From assembly GCF_019175285.1 (NCBI RefSeq), contig NC_056526.1:7938016-8002015 (forward strand): a stretch of 64,000 nt of DNA. The letters are read 5' to 3'. The stretch is from Sceloporus undulatus (Eukaryota; Chordata; Lepidosauria; Squamata; Phrynosomatidae). A program made the translations under genes and the position numbers. The first letter of the stretch is position 1, and every line of letters begins with the position of its first letter. Below, piece after piece: positions 32,835 through 44,061 of this stretch. Below the pieces are notes generated by a model that ran no database searches, had not been told where the DNA came from, and saw only the letters and a program-made list of their open reading frames with translations.

Positions 32835-33478
32835 AGTTGGGTACTGGTTTATCCCACAAGGCCTGTACGAGTCAAGGGCCATTGTCAAATGTTAGGCTGC
32901 ATCAATAAAAGTATAGTGTCTAGATCAAGAGAAGTAATAGTGCCACTGTATTCTGCCTTGGTCAGGCCCCACCTGGAATATTGTGTCCAGTTCTGGTCAC
33001 CACAATTCAAAAAGGACATTGAGAAACTGGAGCCATGTGTCCAAAGGAGGGCGACTAAAATGGTGAAGGGTCTGGAAACCATGTCCTATGAGGAACAACT
33101 CAGGGAGCTGGGGATGTTTAGCCTGGAGAAAAGAAAATTAAGAGGTGATATGATAGCCCTGTTTAAATATTTGAAGGGGTGTCACATCGAGGAGGGAACA
33201 AGCTTGTTTTCTACTGCTCCAGAGAACAGGACCAGGAACAATGGATCCAAGCTACAGGAAAAGAGATTCCACCTCAACATTAGGAGGAACTTCTAATGGA
33301 ACACACTCCTTCCTCGGAGTGTAGTGGAGTCTCCTTCTTTGGAGGTCTTTAAGCAGAGGCTGGATGACCATCTGTTGGGGATGCTTTGATTTGGATTTCC
33401 TGCATGGCAGAATGGGGTTGGACTGGATGGTCCTTGTAGTCTCTTCCAACTCTACGATTCTATGATTCTATGATTCAA
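32835..33478 (+). mobile_element. CR1 LINE 3' part with 3' end repeat
   Basis: The frame 32808-33296 reads [40 protein letters not shown] and [20 protein letters not shown], the end of the CR1 ORF2. The 3' end is the CR1-specific octamer repeat ATTCTATG at 33459-33476. 5' truncated, fairly well preserved. Confidence 0.95.
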
Positions 33479-33479
33479 A

Positions 33480-33845
33480 GATGGGTTGCAGATCGCTGAT
33501 GATACACTTGATGGATTTTAGTTGCTCAATTTATGCAGTTGACTTCCGACGGGGTAAAAATAATCCGGGACATGACTCCACAATTAGGGCTCGTCCGTCT
33601 TGAATTCTATGCATAGGTTTCCTTATTACATCTCTGTGGGAAATGCCAGTGGCATGGGAGCCAAGGCCCTAGGGTTTAGTCTTTTGCTTACTTCATTCTT
33701 GCATACAAATCCCAAATTGCAAATATTCTCAAATATTTTTCTCATCCCACTTTGTGAAATTTCAAGTGCTTTTGCAAATTTTCTGATGCTTCCTTCCCCC
33801 ACGGTTGAGACTCGGTTGCAAGTAAAATTAAATAATTTGTATGCA
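33480..33845. other. Intronic DNA, nothing recognised
   Basis: CTTCCGACGGGGTAAAAATA and GGGCTCGTCCG suggest an unclassified repeat at the left, but nothing can be assigned. Confidence 0.4.
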
Positions 33846-34043
33846 CAGTTGGCTCTTATTTATCCATGAATTCAACCACCCATGGTTTGAAAATATTCAA
33901 AAAATATATTTTGCTTTTGGCATTTTATATGAGGGATACCATTTTAGTATGCAACTGTATTTAACGGGATTTGAAAATCCACGAATTTTGGTATCTATGG
34001 ACAATCCTGGAACCAAACCCCAGTGGATATCAAGGGCCATTGT
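33846..34043. mobile_element. Tigger-like MITE, family T1
   Basis: It starts CAGTTGGCTCTTATTTATCC and ends ATATCAAGGGCCATTG. It includes GGAACCAAACCCCAGTGG. Confidence 0.8.
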
Positions 34044-34044
34044 T

Positions 34045-34842
34045 TTTAAACCATGGTGCAAAATAAACTGGGGGATTTTTGTGTTGTCATGGATGGGATA
34101 AGGACAGGGGAACAATCCTGTCCCTATCCCGTCTGTGTGAAATAATCTCCATTGCTTTCGATATGTTCAGCTCTTATGTGCTTTAGAAATATGGCATGCT
34201 GAACCTTGAGAATCAGATGAGGAGGGCAGTAAGAATCTGCAAACAGACAGATATAAAATCCTCTTTGGTGAGTCATTCTGCCGGTCCTCATGGCCTGGCC
34301 CATTTCCCGTGATTGTTCTTCCCTTACTATAAAACTGCACACTGTAGTTTTCTGTTGCTGGAAAATATGCTTATACAATTGGTGAAAGCTGGATTCCTCC
34401 TGAAGAGTCTTGTCCCTTCCCTTACTTTTTAAAACTGTCTCTTGTAGAAAACGTTTTTAAAAAGCCTGTCTCTCTCCGCCACCCTTCTTTTAGTGCAGTC
34501 GCCAAGAGGAACTCCTATTATTGGAACTTTCTCAGTGCTTTGAGTGACTCATGCTGTCCGGGTTTCCCATTTCTGGCAAGGATCCCGTCAGCTCGGTGGG
34601 AAGGCACATGCCCTTCGGTGTATGCTGATGTAGCCTCCCGCGTGCCTCAAGCATGCAGACTCTTTTTCTCACACAGGCGCATGCATGCACACCTTGTAAT
34701 TTGCAGGAGGAACAGAATGTGTTTTGCTTTTCATAGTCAAATGTTCCCTTGGTGCCTAACCCTTCAGACACATTGTACTGTTAGTTAACAAGTGACTGGA
34801 AGGTGCATACCATACCCACACACCTTTTAATGGAGAAGCTGC
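34045..34842. other. Non-repetitive intronic island
   Basis: Mostly unique sequence. It has TGACTCA (AP-1 consensus) at about 34545-34551 and a run of GCATGC-type alternating purine-pyrimidine words near 34679. No exon is evident. Possible regulatory DNA. Confidence 0.35.
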
Positions 34843-34995
34843 ATTGTATAGTACTCTGAGTGTTGGATCAGAGTTCCAAGAGACCAGAGTTCAGATCTCT
34901 TCTACTCAGGCATGGAAACCCAATGGGTGGCCTTTGACAAATCACATTCTCAGTGTGCAATGGCAAATCTCCCTGTGGCCCGTTAAAAGATGGAT
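34843..34995 (+). mobile_element. tRNA-derived MIR-like SINE (family S), diverged
   Basis: GCATTGTATAGTACTCTGAG, GAGTTCAGATCTCTTCTACT and GGAAACCCAATGGGTGGCC follow the family order. 3' truncated. Confidence 0.65.
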
Positions 34996-35361
34996 TAGAT
35001 TAGAGATTTCCAGTTAGAGCTAAATTGCTTAATATGTGTTTAGAATTTTAAAATAATTTTGATTGGTTCCATTTGGTAAAGTGGATTTTACTGTATGACA
35101 CTCTGAGATATTTCATTAGAGAGCAGCATATAAATCAGTAAATAATGAATGCATAGAACAGGGCTATATTAGTCCTTTCCAAACATCATTCAGATGTTTA
35201 AGACTTCATTTCCCATCAACTAGCTTCAGGGTTGTCAGTTCAGGATTGTCCCAGGTCTTGATGTTTCTGGACAAAACCTGAGATTTAGAGGTGGTTCTTG
35301 GGAATCTCATAAAATGTTATGCATTAAGCATCAACCACAGTGGCTCACAGCTTCTCTTTCA

Positions 35362-35363
35362 TA

Positions 35364-35405
<42 letters not shown>

Positions 35406-35406
35406 A
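35362..35406. repeat. (CT)n(CA)n microsatellite
   Basis: A TC/CT run of about 28 bases is followed by an AC run of about 17 bases. Confidence 0.9.
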
Positions 35407-35754
35407 AATGGGGAACATATTTCCCTGTTTGGAAATTAACAGAAAATGTAGCTGTTATCAGATCAAGATGAAATTAGGTAATTACTCCTTCTCACTTAAG
35501 AAGATAGGAACCTTTAGCCTATTTGCTTCTAGACAGAAGGCGGATACAGAGCAGAATGGAGGGTGAGCCCTGGTGCCCTAGTGAATGGAAGAGAAGAAGA
35601 AAGTTAACTAATTAGGTGAGTCCTAGCAAATTGTAGCCACAAAGCCTTGCGAACTGTAGCAAGCTGCTGCCTTAATTGTTGTGTTGTAGATTTGCACGTA
35701 GCCCTTTCTTCTTGCCCAACATTAAGGTTCCAAAACTGGAGAATTTGTATCCTC

Positions 35755-35900
35755 AACTCCCTCCTGGAGATGATCTGTTAGACACTCAGGCCCAAGCCTT
35801 GAGATCTAGCAACCCTAGCCAGCATGGTCAATAGGCAGGAATGCTGTGAGCTGCAGTCCAACCATTTCTGGAGGGAAGCTAGTTGGGAAAGGCTAGGTCA
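35755..35900. mobile_element. hAT-like MITE remnant
   Basis: AGCCAGCATGGTCAATAGGC and GCTGTGAGCTGCAGTCCAAC are decayed words of the 'gccagcatggccaatgg ... ttgtagtcca' MITE. Confidence 0.45.
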
Positions 35901-35904
35901 GCTA

Positions 35905-36540
35905 GATGCATAAACACTGTGATCTAGTTGTCATGCTTCCTATGAGCCTGCATTTCCTCAGCCCCATTCCAAATCAGTGCAAGGAGAGCAAGCCAAAAAT
36001 GGGAAAGTTTTATTTTGTGTCAAGGAGAAGCACATAGGACCAAAGGAATTTCCTGACGGTCACTCAGCCCAAAAAGCAACACTACTGGGAATAGAAACTG
36101 GTCTCTTTCACCACTGCCAGTCCAAAATGCTCAGTGCTTTGTGGTTGCTGTTTCCTAAAGGAAAGCTAAAACAATATAGAGCTTTAAGCAAAGGTGTGGG
36201 TGTTCTCTGCCATGAAACAAATGAATAAAATTCTGCAGCTATCATTTTGAGTTGGTTGTCATGCACCATGATCACACACATTTTCCTGCTGGTACATGTG
36301 TTGCAAAGCTCAGTCATCCTACGCACCACAAAATGCACATTTGTCAAGGCTGCCTGTGATACTCTGCACAACATAGGGTTGGCTAAGCAACCCAAGATCA
36401 CCAGCCAAGTATGGAAAATCATTATGCATTTGTATTCAGTTTCTGGGTGTTTTTCACCTGCCTGGAACATCAATAATATGTGTGCACATGTGTATGTTAA
36501 GCACATGGCAACATAGAAGTCTCTTCCAGCAACACGTTCC
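35905..36540. other. Intronic DNA, nothing recognised
   Basis: Open frames of 83-144 codons occur on both strands but share no domain, start context or codon pattern of a gene. Confidence 0.5.
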
Positions 36541-36544
36541 AAAT

Positions 36545-36605
36545 GTGTTGATTCTCTCCCTGTCAGCTTTCTTCACTTTCTGGCTTTCACACCCTCACAT
36601 CTAAG
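36545..36605 (-). mobile_element. BovB/RTE LINE scrap
   Basis: CTGTCAGCTTTCTTCACTTT and CTGGCTTTCACACCCTCACA correspond to the same C-terminal part seen at 50690 and 27750. Confidence 0.55.
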
Positions 36606-36659
36606 GGAAGGATGAATTATCTTCTGGCTCAGACATAGTCCATTCTTGAATACCATTGC

Positions 36660-36872
36660 CACAGCTGCATTCGCACTGCAGAAATAATCTGTCTTAATTC
36701 CACTTTAACTGCCATGGCTCAATGCTATGGAATCCTGAGAATGGTAGTTTGCTGGTCATTTTGGTCTGGTGCCCCACCAAACTACTATTCCCAAATTCCA
36801 CAGCATTGAGCCATGGCAGTTAAAGTGGTGTCAAACCATATTATATCTGTAGTAAGGATGCAGCCTACATCT
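36660..36872. mobile_element. Palindromic MITE, family P (copy 4)
   Basis: Inner arms are nearly perfect: CTTTAACTGCCATGGCTCAA with TGCTATGGAATC, facing TTGAGCCATGGCAGTTAAAG. Ends GCTGCATTCGCACTGCAG and AGTAAGGATGCAGCC. Confidence 0.85.
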
Positions 36873-38030
36873 GATACTTGACAAAGTTAAGTAGGTCCCT
36901 ACCCCAAAGGGTTTATAAACTATGTACTTTAACACAAAGCAGACAACAAAGGAAACCCGAAGAAAACCATGGAAGAATGTCTGCTTATTTCTTCTTTTGT
37001 GCATGTGTGTGTGCCTTAAATTATAATACTGTTTTTAAATTGTGTTGCAATTTTTAATAATCTGGTCGTTAACCTTGTGGATTTAACAATAAAATAGGAA
37101 GTGCAAGAATGACTTTTTCTATAAATGAAACTTGGGGAGGCATTGGGTTTGTTTTTGTTTTTTCATGGCATGGAACATTTGTTTCTCAGAAGCATTTAAC
37201 CCTGATGCGTCCTATTTTGGAATATGAAATTTGTTTATGAAGCTGCAAGTACATTGGGAGGAGAGAGGGGGGAATGTATGTACATGTGCTGTGTTTTTGT
37301 TTTGCAGGGTGTGGGCCAAAGGGTGGCTGGCATCCCTGCCCTGGGAACATTCTCCCATTCCCTGGTGCGCAAGTTCATCTGCTACACTGGTAAACAGCTG
37401 GGCTTCTTGTGCCAAAAGAAGGCATGCGCAGGAGGTACATTGCCTGGCTGCCTGTGCACGCTCTTTCCACATGCTCAGTAGCAGGAAGTTTCATTTTCCT
37501 CCTGCTGCATTGCCTGACCTTTCTGTAACTGAAGGCTCCCAGCTCCAAGCCATGTGAAAGGCGCATGCATGCTCATTGTTGCTGTCAGCCCCATTCACAT
37601 GCCTCCTTCATGGAGGAGCCCTTTCCAAGAAGCCTTGGGAACAAGCAAACCTGATAAACAAGCCACAGTGTGCACTCAAAATATGTTTTTTTGTGCTCAG
37701 CACTTTAGAGGGAAAACATATTTTTCAAATATCCCAGCTTTGCCAGCTAGTTTCCCCCTAACTTTAGGTTCCAGCCTGCTGAGACCAAATAGTTGCATAA
37801 CATTGCATAAGGAGCAAGGAAAGGAGATCGTCTGGCTTTAACTCTGAGGGGAGGATTATGGGGGTAGGGCAGCGAATATGTTTCATGAATGTACTGTACT
37901 CAGGTTGTTTCCTAGAATTTGAAGGTACAGGGCTAGCAGTTTTCTTTTCTGTTGTTATTCATGTTGCAATGTCCCTGTAGCAAATGAATGCACCCTGAAC
38001 ACTTCAGTGGTTCTTCTTAGCCCCATGTCA
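36873..38030. other. Largely non-repetitive intronic DNA
   Basis: A fake-exon look (TTTTGTTTTGCAG at 37296-37308 before an open stretch) was noted, but no protein match was found. GCGCATGC-type words cluster near 37561. Possibly regulatory. Confidence 0.35.
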
Positions 38031-38034
38031 AATG

Positions 38035-38132
38035 ATGCACCCACTGTTAAATTATTGCAACCCACCTTGAATCCCATTGTGGGAGAAAGGCAGGATATAA
38101 ATCCTTGCAATAAATAAATAAATAAAAATAAA
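38035..38132 (+). mobile_element. L2-like LINE 3' tail with (AAAT)n
   Basis: TTGCAACCCACCTTGAATCC, CAGGATATAAATCC and an AATA microsatellite form the standard L2 3' end. Confidence 0.75.
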
Positions 38133-38263
38133 AGCCATACTGCAGAAATAATCTGGTTTAACTGCCACGGAGCCATGGTTTGCTGGTAGTTTTGCTCTGG
38201 TGCCACAAAAAACTACCACTCCCAGAATTCCACATTATTTCTGCAATGAAGGTGCAGCCAAAG
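38133..38263. mobile_element. Palindromic MITE, family P (copy 5, internally deleted)
   Basis: ACTGCAGAAATAATCTGGTT faces CCACATTATTTCTGCAATGA. The middle of each arm is missing compared with other copies. It abuts the L2 tail. Confidence 0.7.
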
Positions 38264-38372
38264 TGTCTTCTGTCTCCAAGAGAAGGAAACCGGACTGAAT
38301 ATAATACTGTATATAAAATCTATATGTCCTTGGGACATGCTCTGGCACTTCCTTCTTAATCTTGGCTATATA

Positions 38373-38886
38373 CTGTATTTTCTGGCGTATAAGACTACTT
38401 TTTAACCCAGGAAAATTTTCTCAAAAGTTGGGGGTCATCTTATACACCGGGTGTTGTCTTATAGGGCTGAAACTTCCAGGCCAGACTGGAGAATCTGCGA
38501 TCGCCGCATATGGTGGGGGGAGCTCAAAAACGTCAGTGGCCACGTACCCTCCATATGTGGTGACCGTATGAAAGCAGCAAAAGCGGCACTGTACAAGTAC
38601 AGTAGAAGAAAATTTTGGAGACAGGGAGGGCTGGGCAGGCAGGGAGAGCTGACCAATCCAAGCAGACTTTGTATACAACAAGTTTTCCCGCTAAGTACCT
38701 GCATGTCATAAGCATTTGAATTAAAATTACCATATTGAAATCAAATCTGATTTTTTAACATTTTTTATTTGATTTGCATTGGAAGAGGGGTAGTCTTATA
38801 CAGCGAGTATATCCCAAACTCTATATTTTAACTGGAAAAGTTGGGGGTCGTCTTATACGTCCAGTCGTCTTATACGCTGGAAAAGC
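38373..38886 (-). mobile_element. TA-flanked MITE, family G (copy 2)
   Basis: It starts CTGTATTTTCTGGCGTATAA and ends CTTATACGCTGGAAAAGC, with TA on both sides. It shares the inner AAATTAAAATTACCATATTG-like segment in reverse relative to the copy at 22551. Confidence 0.8.
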
Positions 38887-38917
38887 TACAGGGCTTTCTC
38901 TACTCCTGTCCTGGTTT

Positions 38918-39300
38918 GGTGGGGATGGTCCCAATAAATTCTCTGTGTTCTCACTTTCTCAGCTGCTTTGATAATGCCCCAGTTTCAGTTTCCTCTTCCT
39001 ACTTTCCTCCTTTGTCCTCAGCTTACTTCCATCGCTGCAAACTGAGTTCAAAGTGCAAAAGTAATTTGTACTCAGTTAACGCAATGAAGGGGAGAGGAGA
39101 CATCATCCAAACCTTCCCTGTTGACTCAGGCAAAAGCAAACTGCTGCATCCTTTGATAGCTTCTCTGTTCCTTCTCAATAACTCTGATGTTGTTTGGCCT
39201 CCTTTTCCAGCTGCATTTAACTCCTCTCTCTCTCCTGCTGAGTTAAATGCAGCTGGAAAATTGAGATGACTAAGGATTAATTTGGACCGTCCTTCCTAAA
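38918..39300 (+). repeat. Unclassified interspersed repeat, family X (copy 1)
   Basis: It contains TTACTTCCATCGCTGCAAAC, CTCAGTTAACGCAATGAAGG, TTGACTCAGGCAAAAGCAAA and CTGATGTTGTTTGGCC. Closely similar to 40960-41292 (reverse) and 53330-53640. A 142-codon frame is open here, but it is not shared by the other copies. Confidence 0.65.
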
Positions 39301-39374
39301 CTGGGAATTCCTGACTAGGGGATGCTGGGACAAGCATTCCATGAACATTTCTCACCAGGGGCTGCTGCGATTCC

Positions 39375-39665
39375 TCATTATTATTGTTATTATTATTACA
39401 CTTTTTTGTATAGTGCCATAGGCTTTCCATAGTGCCTTACAAAGGAGAGAAAACAACAATCCAAAACAGAAACAAATGCCTTCCTATGGCACACAATCTA
39501 AAACCACAAACAAGATTATACAATTCATAAGATATTACTATAACAAAGTTAAAACAATACTATAAAACTGTAAATTAATACAAATAATATGCCGTGAAAT
39601 ATACAGTGATAAAATCAAGACAAAAGTTGGAAGGCTTCCCTGAATAGAATAGTCTTTAATTGGGA
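39375..39665 (-). mobile_element. L2-like LINE 3' region
   Basis: (ATT)n, then AGTGCCATAGGCTTTCCATA and ACAAAGGAGAGAAAACAAC, in reverse of LINE 3' UTR. No coding part. Confidence 0.5.
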
Positions 39666-40250
39666 CTTAAAGTACTGCTTAGATTCCTCAATAGGTGCTG
39701 GTGGGACATGCATTCCAAGAGCATTAGGAGCTGCTGGGACATGTATTCCAAGAACATTTGGAGAGTTGCAGGATTTCTACGTCTGTGATTAAATATATAT
39801 TCAAAAGTAGGTCCCATTCGACTACCCTTCTCTCCTCTGGGAGTATAGTATTGCAGCTTTAGTAACCTTATCTATTTTCTTGCTGTGCTGAAAGTGTTCT
39901 TTATTACTGTCTGGTCAGCTTATATAATTCTTGGCAGCCTGATCAAGAAATTTCATATCCCAATGTGCACAGCTCACACTGTATGTGCCCAGGGAGCGAT
40001 GAGACCTCTCACAGCACAATATGTGCTGAAGGCTGGGGGCTGGAAGCAAACCCCTCCCTGCTTACGTCACTTAATTTTAGACCCTCAGGACATTGGGGAT
40101 CACCAGTCCTTGTTCTGAAAAAGTTTTAGTACACTACTGTTCTCCTTTGCACCACATCAGCACAGAGACACCCGGTACTAATTCACGTTCCACAGCCCAC
40201 CCCAGCCCCCAAGAAACTTCCCAGTGAAATCTCACCTCAAGACCAGAGCT
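39666..40250. other. Intronic DNA, nothing recognised
   Basis: It includes a near-duplicate phrase (GGTGGGACATGCATTCCAAG / CTGGGACATGTATTCCAAG about 30 bases apart). No exon was found. Confidence 0.45.
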
Positions 40251-40368
40251 TGGAAAACATTAGGTGGTTTTTGGACTACAACACTCCAGAATCCACTTTG
40301 GCCATACTGTCTGGAGGACTCTAGAATGTGTGTAGTGTAACATTTTTCCAAAGCTCTGCACAAAATCT
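40250..40368. mobile_element. hAT-like MITE remnant
   Basis: GCTTGGAAAACATT at the left and TTTTTCCAAAGCTCTG at the right are inverted. Inside is TTTGGACTACAACACTCCAG. Confidence 0.5.
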
Positions 40369-40380
40369 AGACAGACCTAG

Positions 40381-40651
40381 GCCTCATTCCCAATTACAAA
40401 AAAAAGTGGTTTGTGATCTGAATCAATGGATTGATTTGACAGTGGAGCATGGTTCCCACTACATTTGCCCCAATCACATTTTTCCCCTGTAAAATAACCC
40501 ACTTGTAGTTCATATTCACGAATTAATTGTTATTTTATTGGATTAATAGTAATTTTAATATTTTACTGATGTATCTATGTATTGTGTTGTATTTTTACTG
40601 ATGTGATCCTGCCTCGATCCACAGGGAGAGGCAAGAAATATAAATAAACTA

Positions 40652-40694
<43 letters not shown>

Positions 40695-40955
40695 CAGTTC
40701 AAAATGCACCTGCTCCAGCTGCCGACGGGCAAATTTAAATCGATTCCAATCTGCATCTGGTTCACACTTGCGCAGAATTGATTTATCCAAAAAGACGCAA
40801 AAAACATCAGCATCAAAAAGATGTCGGTTAAATGGGTCTGGTGCTTGGACCCCCTCGCTGAATCGCTTCAGTGATTCAGTTTATGTAGGAAACAGGGTTA
40901 TTTGAACCAGTTCAAACCGAATTGCGATCCAGTTTAAAAGGTAGTGGGAATGAGG
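40381..40955. mobile_element. MITE with CCTCATTCCCA ends, split by an L2 tail
   Basis: The left end CCTCATTCCCAATTAC faces the right end GTAGTGGGAATGAGG. The middle at about 40505-40692 is an L2 tail that inserted later. Confidence 0.6.
40505..40692 (+). mobile_element. L2-like LINE 3' tail with (ATT)n
   Basis: It contains GATCCTGCCTCGATCCACAG and GAAATATAAATAAACTATA and then a perfect ATT run from about 40653. Nested in the MITE. Confidence 0.65.
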
Positions 40956-40959
40956 TTAA

Positions 40960-41292
40960 TTCCCACATCCTCCTGCAACTAAGCCTAAGGGGTGGGAAAG
41001 CTAAGGAATTATTGAGGAGGAACAGAAAAGCTAGGAGAGGCTGCAGCAGTTTGCTTTTGCCTGAGTCGACAGGGAAGATTTGGATTCTGCTCCCTCCTCT
41101 TCCCCCCAATTGAGTTAATTGCATGCAGATTACTTTTACAGTTTGAACTCAGTTTGCAGCAATGGAAGTAAGCTGAGGACAAAGGGGGGACGTAGGAGGA
41201 GGAAATTCAAGCTGGGACATTATAAAAGCACCTGAGAAAGTAGGAACACAGAGGATTAATTGGGACCATCCCTCTCAAACTGGGCAAGTTGG
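40960..41292 (-). repeat. Unclassified interspersed repeat, family X (copy 2)
   Basis: Reverse of the other copies: GCAGTTTGCTTTTGCCTGAG, AACTCAGTTTGCAGCAATGG and GTAAGCTGAGGACAAAGG. It starts at the edge of the CCTCATTCCCA MITE. Confidence 0.65.
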
Positions 41293-41548
41293 AGGGTAAT
41301 ATGATTTCCATTCCAATGTATGGGATTGCACTGATATCTTCCTAGTTTGTTTGCATGGTAGTGGCCACATCATTTCCATATATTATTAAAATTCTATCAC
41401 AGGGATGTCTTTCGGAAAGACTTTCTCTTCTTCAGAATGCTTTGGACCAGAAATGTTTCGGAAGGTTTTGTCAGTCTTCTTTCATTTTTGTAATGTACTG
41501 CACAGTATTAAATAAAGACCTGGCATCTTTAAAAAGGAAGCAGAAAAA

Positions 41549-41864
41549 GTTGAGTCTCCTTTATCTGAAATACTTGGGGCCAGAAGTGTTTAGGATTTTT
41601 GAATTTTTTTGAATTTTGAAATATTTGCATATACTTAAGGGGATATCCTAGAGACGGAAATTGATTTATGTTTTGTATACACTTTATCTACATAGCCTGA
41701 AAGTAATTTTATACATAATATTTTAAATAATTCTGTGCATGAAACAAGGTTTGTGTACATCAGAAAGCAAAAGTGTTACTATCTCAGCCACCCATGTGTA
41801 CAATTTTGGATTTTGGAGCATTTTGGATTTTGGAATACCAGATAAGGGAGACTCAACCTATACA
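41549..41864. mobile_element. Tigger-like MITE, family T2
   Basis: It starts AGTTGAGTCTCCTTTATCTG and ends GATAAGGGAGACTCAACCT. Inner ACTATCTCAGCCACCCATGT. Full length. Confidence 0.8.
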
Positions 41865-42059
41865 AAATAATCCTCAAGGTGGTGAAAAACATCATTAAAA
41901 GCAGATTAAAGCAAGATGAGGATGGATTAAAAGCAAACTGAAAGCAGAAATACAATAAAACCATCACATTTTCCAGCAAATTAACATTATCATAGCAACC
42001 AGTGTCTTGCTGAGTAATACCAAGCATGAGATAACAGAAGAAAAGGAACAACATAATCT

Positions 42060-42185
42060 CAGAGGTATGGCATCCACTTACATGAGGCTGCAGATTTGCA
42101 GATGCAATGGCCTAAATTACCCTGTGACGTCATCAGGTCTTTCGGTATGACATCATCAGGTGACATCATCAGGTCTTTGGCAGGA
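42060..42185. repeat. GACATCATCAGGT short tandem repeats next to a perfect CRE
   Basis: TGACGTCATCAGGTCTTT at 42124, then TGACATCATCAGGTGACATC and ATCAGGTCTTTGG. The first unit holds the palindrome TGACGTCA at 42124-42131. The element at 42190 follows directly. Confidence 0.6.
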
Positions 42186-43632
42186 TTGCCTACCAGTCGC
42201 CATAGTCGCCTTAGTTGATGATCTCCATCTGGGCATGGACAGGGGAAGCGTGTCCCTGTTAGTGCTTTTGGACATCTCAGCGGCTTTCGATAACATCGAC
42301 CATGGTATCCTTCTGGAGCGCCTGAGGGAGTTGGGTATCGGGGGCACTGCTTTGCAGTGGTTCCGGTCCTACCTCTCGGGCAGATTCCAGATGGTGGAGC
42401 TGGGGGACTGTCGCTCTGATAAGAGGGCCCTTACATCTGGTGTCCCTCAGGGAGTGATCTTGTCCCCTATGCTTTTCAACATTTACATGAAACCGCTGGG
42501 AGAGATCATCCGGAGACACAGGGCGCGGTGTTATCAGTACGCTGATGACACCCAAATAGTTTTCTCTGTGTCTCTGACTGATGCAGTAACTAAGGATGGC
42601 ATCTCTCCCCTAGATGCCTGCTTGGCGTCGGTAATGGGCTGGATGAGGGAGAACAAACTCAGTATGAATCCAGGGAAAACGGAAGTACTGGTGATAGGTT
42701 CCCCAGTTCCGGGTGGTGAGATCTGTCACCCGGTCCTGAATGGGGTCACGCTCCCCTTGAAGGACTCGGTGCGCAGCTTGGGAGTACTCCTTGACTCGTC
42801 GCTCCAGTTGACATCTCAGGTGGATGAGACGGTCAGGAGTGCTTGTTATCAGCTTTGCCTGATACACCAGCTGCGTCCCTACCTGGACCGTAGGAACCTT
42901 GAAACTGTTGTACATGCTTTGGTAACCTCTCAATTGGATTTCTGCAATGCGCTCTACATGGGGCAACCCTTGTACCAAACCCGGAAGCTGCAATTGGTGC
43001 AGAATATGGCAGCAAGATTGGTCGCTGGTAGCTCCAGGTCGGACCATATAACACCTATTTTAAAAGACCTTCACTGGCTGCCTATTCGCTTCCGAGCTCA
43101 ATACAAGGTGTTGGTTTTGACCTATAAAGCCCTAAATGGCTTGGGCCCAGGGTACTTGGAGGACCGCCTCTCCCCATACAATCCGCCCCGCACACTCAGA
43201 ACATCTGGGACAAATCTGTTAAAGGTCCCTCAGTCACATTTTGTGAGGACCTCACAGAGGGCTTTTACCATCATCGCCCCTTCCCTCTGGAACAGGCTCC
43301 CCGTAGAGCTCCGCTCCTCTGCATTGTTAGTTTCTTTTAAAAAGAACTTAAAAACGCATTTATTTCAGTTAGCATTCCCACCTTAGATAATTTATTCTTT
43401 TCTCTGCCCCTAGTTTTTCCTTCTGCTCTCGGACTGTTGTAATTTGACTTTTCCATTTCTTGCCCCTGATATATGTAATTTATATTGTTTATTCCCATGT
43501 AGTGATGCTTTTAATCTTATACTGTAATGTTTTTAACTTTGTATTTCACTGTTTTAATCCTTTGTAAGCCGCCTTGATCATACCTATGGAAAGGCGGGGT
43601 ATAAATAAAATTATTATTATATTTTTATTATT
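42160..43632 (+). mobile_element. 5'-truncated L2 LINE with a 408-codon open reverse-transcriptase frame
   Basis: The frame 42160-43386 encodes the C-terminal half of the L2/CR1-clade ORF2. It has reverse-transcriptase block LLDISAAFDNIDHGILLERL, SGVPQGVILSPMLFNIYMKP and catalytic YADD (CYQYADDTQIVFS). The C-terminal part reads DLHWLPIRFRAQYKVLVLTY, LNGLGPGYLEDRL and SLWNRLPVELR. It is followed by a typical L2 3' end (TAAGCCGCCTTGATCATACC, GGCGGGGTATAAATAAA) and an ATT tail. The N-terminal endonuclease is missing, so it cannot move by itself. An unbroken 1.2-kb frame marks it as the youngest LINE here. The ATG at 42160 lies in flanking DNA and is probably not the natural start. Confidence 0.95.
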
Positions 43633-43818
43633 ATAGTAACAGGGCCCTTGTGACGTCAATAGTTGAGCAAAGTAGAGTTAGTTAGCACATCCAACTGACA
43701 AAAGAGGAGGAGAAGTGTCCACCAAGGACCCTCAAAGGGAAGATGAGGTGCGTTTTGTGCAAGAGAAAAAGATTTGTCAAGCAATAAGGCACTGAAGAGG
43801 GGGAAATAATCCTCATAG

Positions 43819-44035
43819 ACTGTCTGCACTGCAGAAATAATCCATCTTGACACCACTTTAACAGCTATGTCTCAGTGTTGTGGAAACCTGCCATTTGTCA
43901 TTTGTTGTGGCACCAGGCTCTCTGAGAGCGAAGGTGCAATAGCTCAGAGAACTACAAATCCCAGAATCCCATAGCATTTTCACGGCAATTAAAACGGTTT
44001 CAAATGGCATTAAATCTGCAGTGCGGATGAAGCCT
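43819..44035. mobile_element. Palindromic MITE, family P (copy 6)
   Basis: Ends CTGCACTGCAGAAATAATCC and GGCATTAAATCTGCAGTGCG. Inner words ACCACTTTAACAGC and AACTACAAATCCCAGAATCC. Confidence 0.8.
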
Positions 44036-44061
44036 TATCAATTGGCCATATGGAACTACTG

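Noticed and set aside
36108-36542. 144-codon minus-strand frame
   Set aside because: No domain, no splice context and no agreement with any known gene. Length is within chance for 64 kb.
37224-37557. Exon-like stretch after TTTTGTTTTGCAG with open frames of 85-108 codons
   Set aside because: The sequence matches no PFKFB3 exon or other protein I recognise, and no matching donor with a conserved frame is evident.
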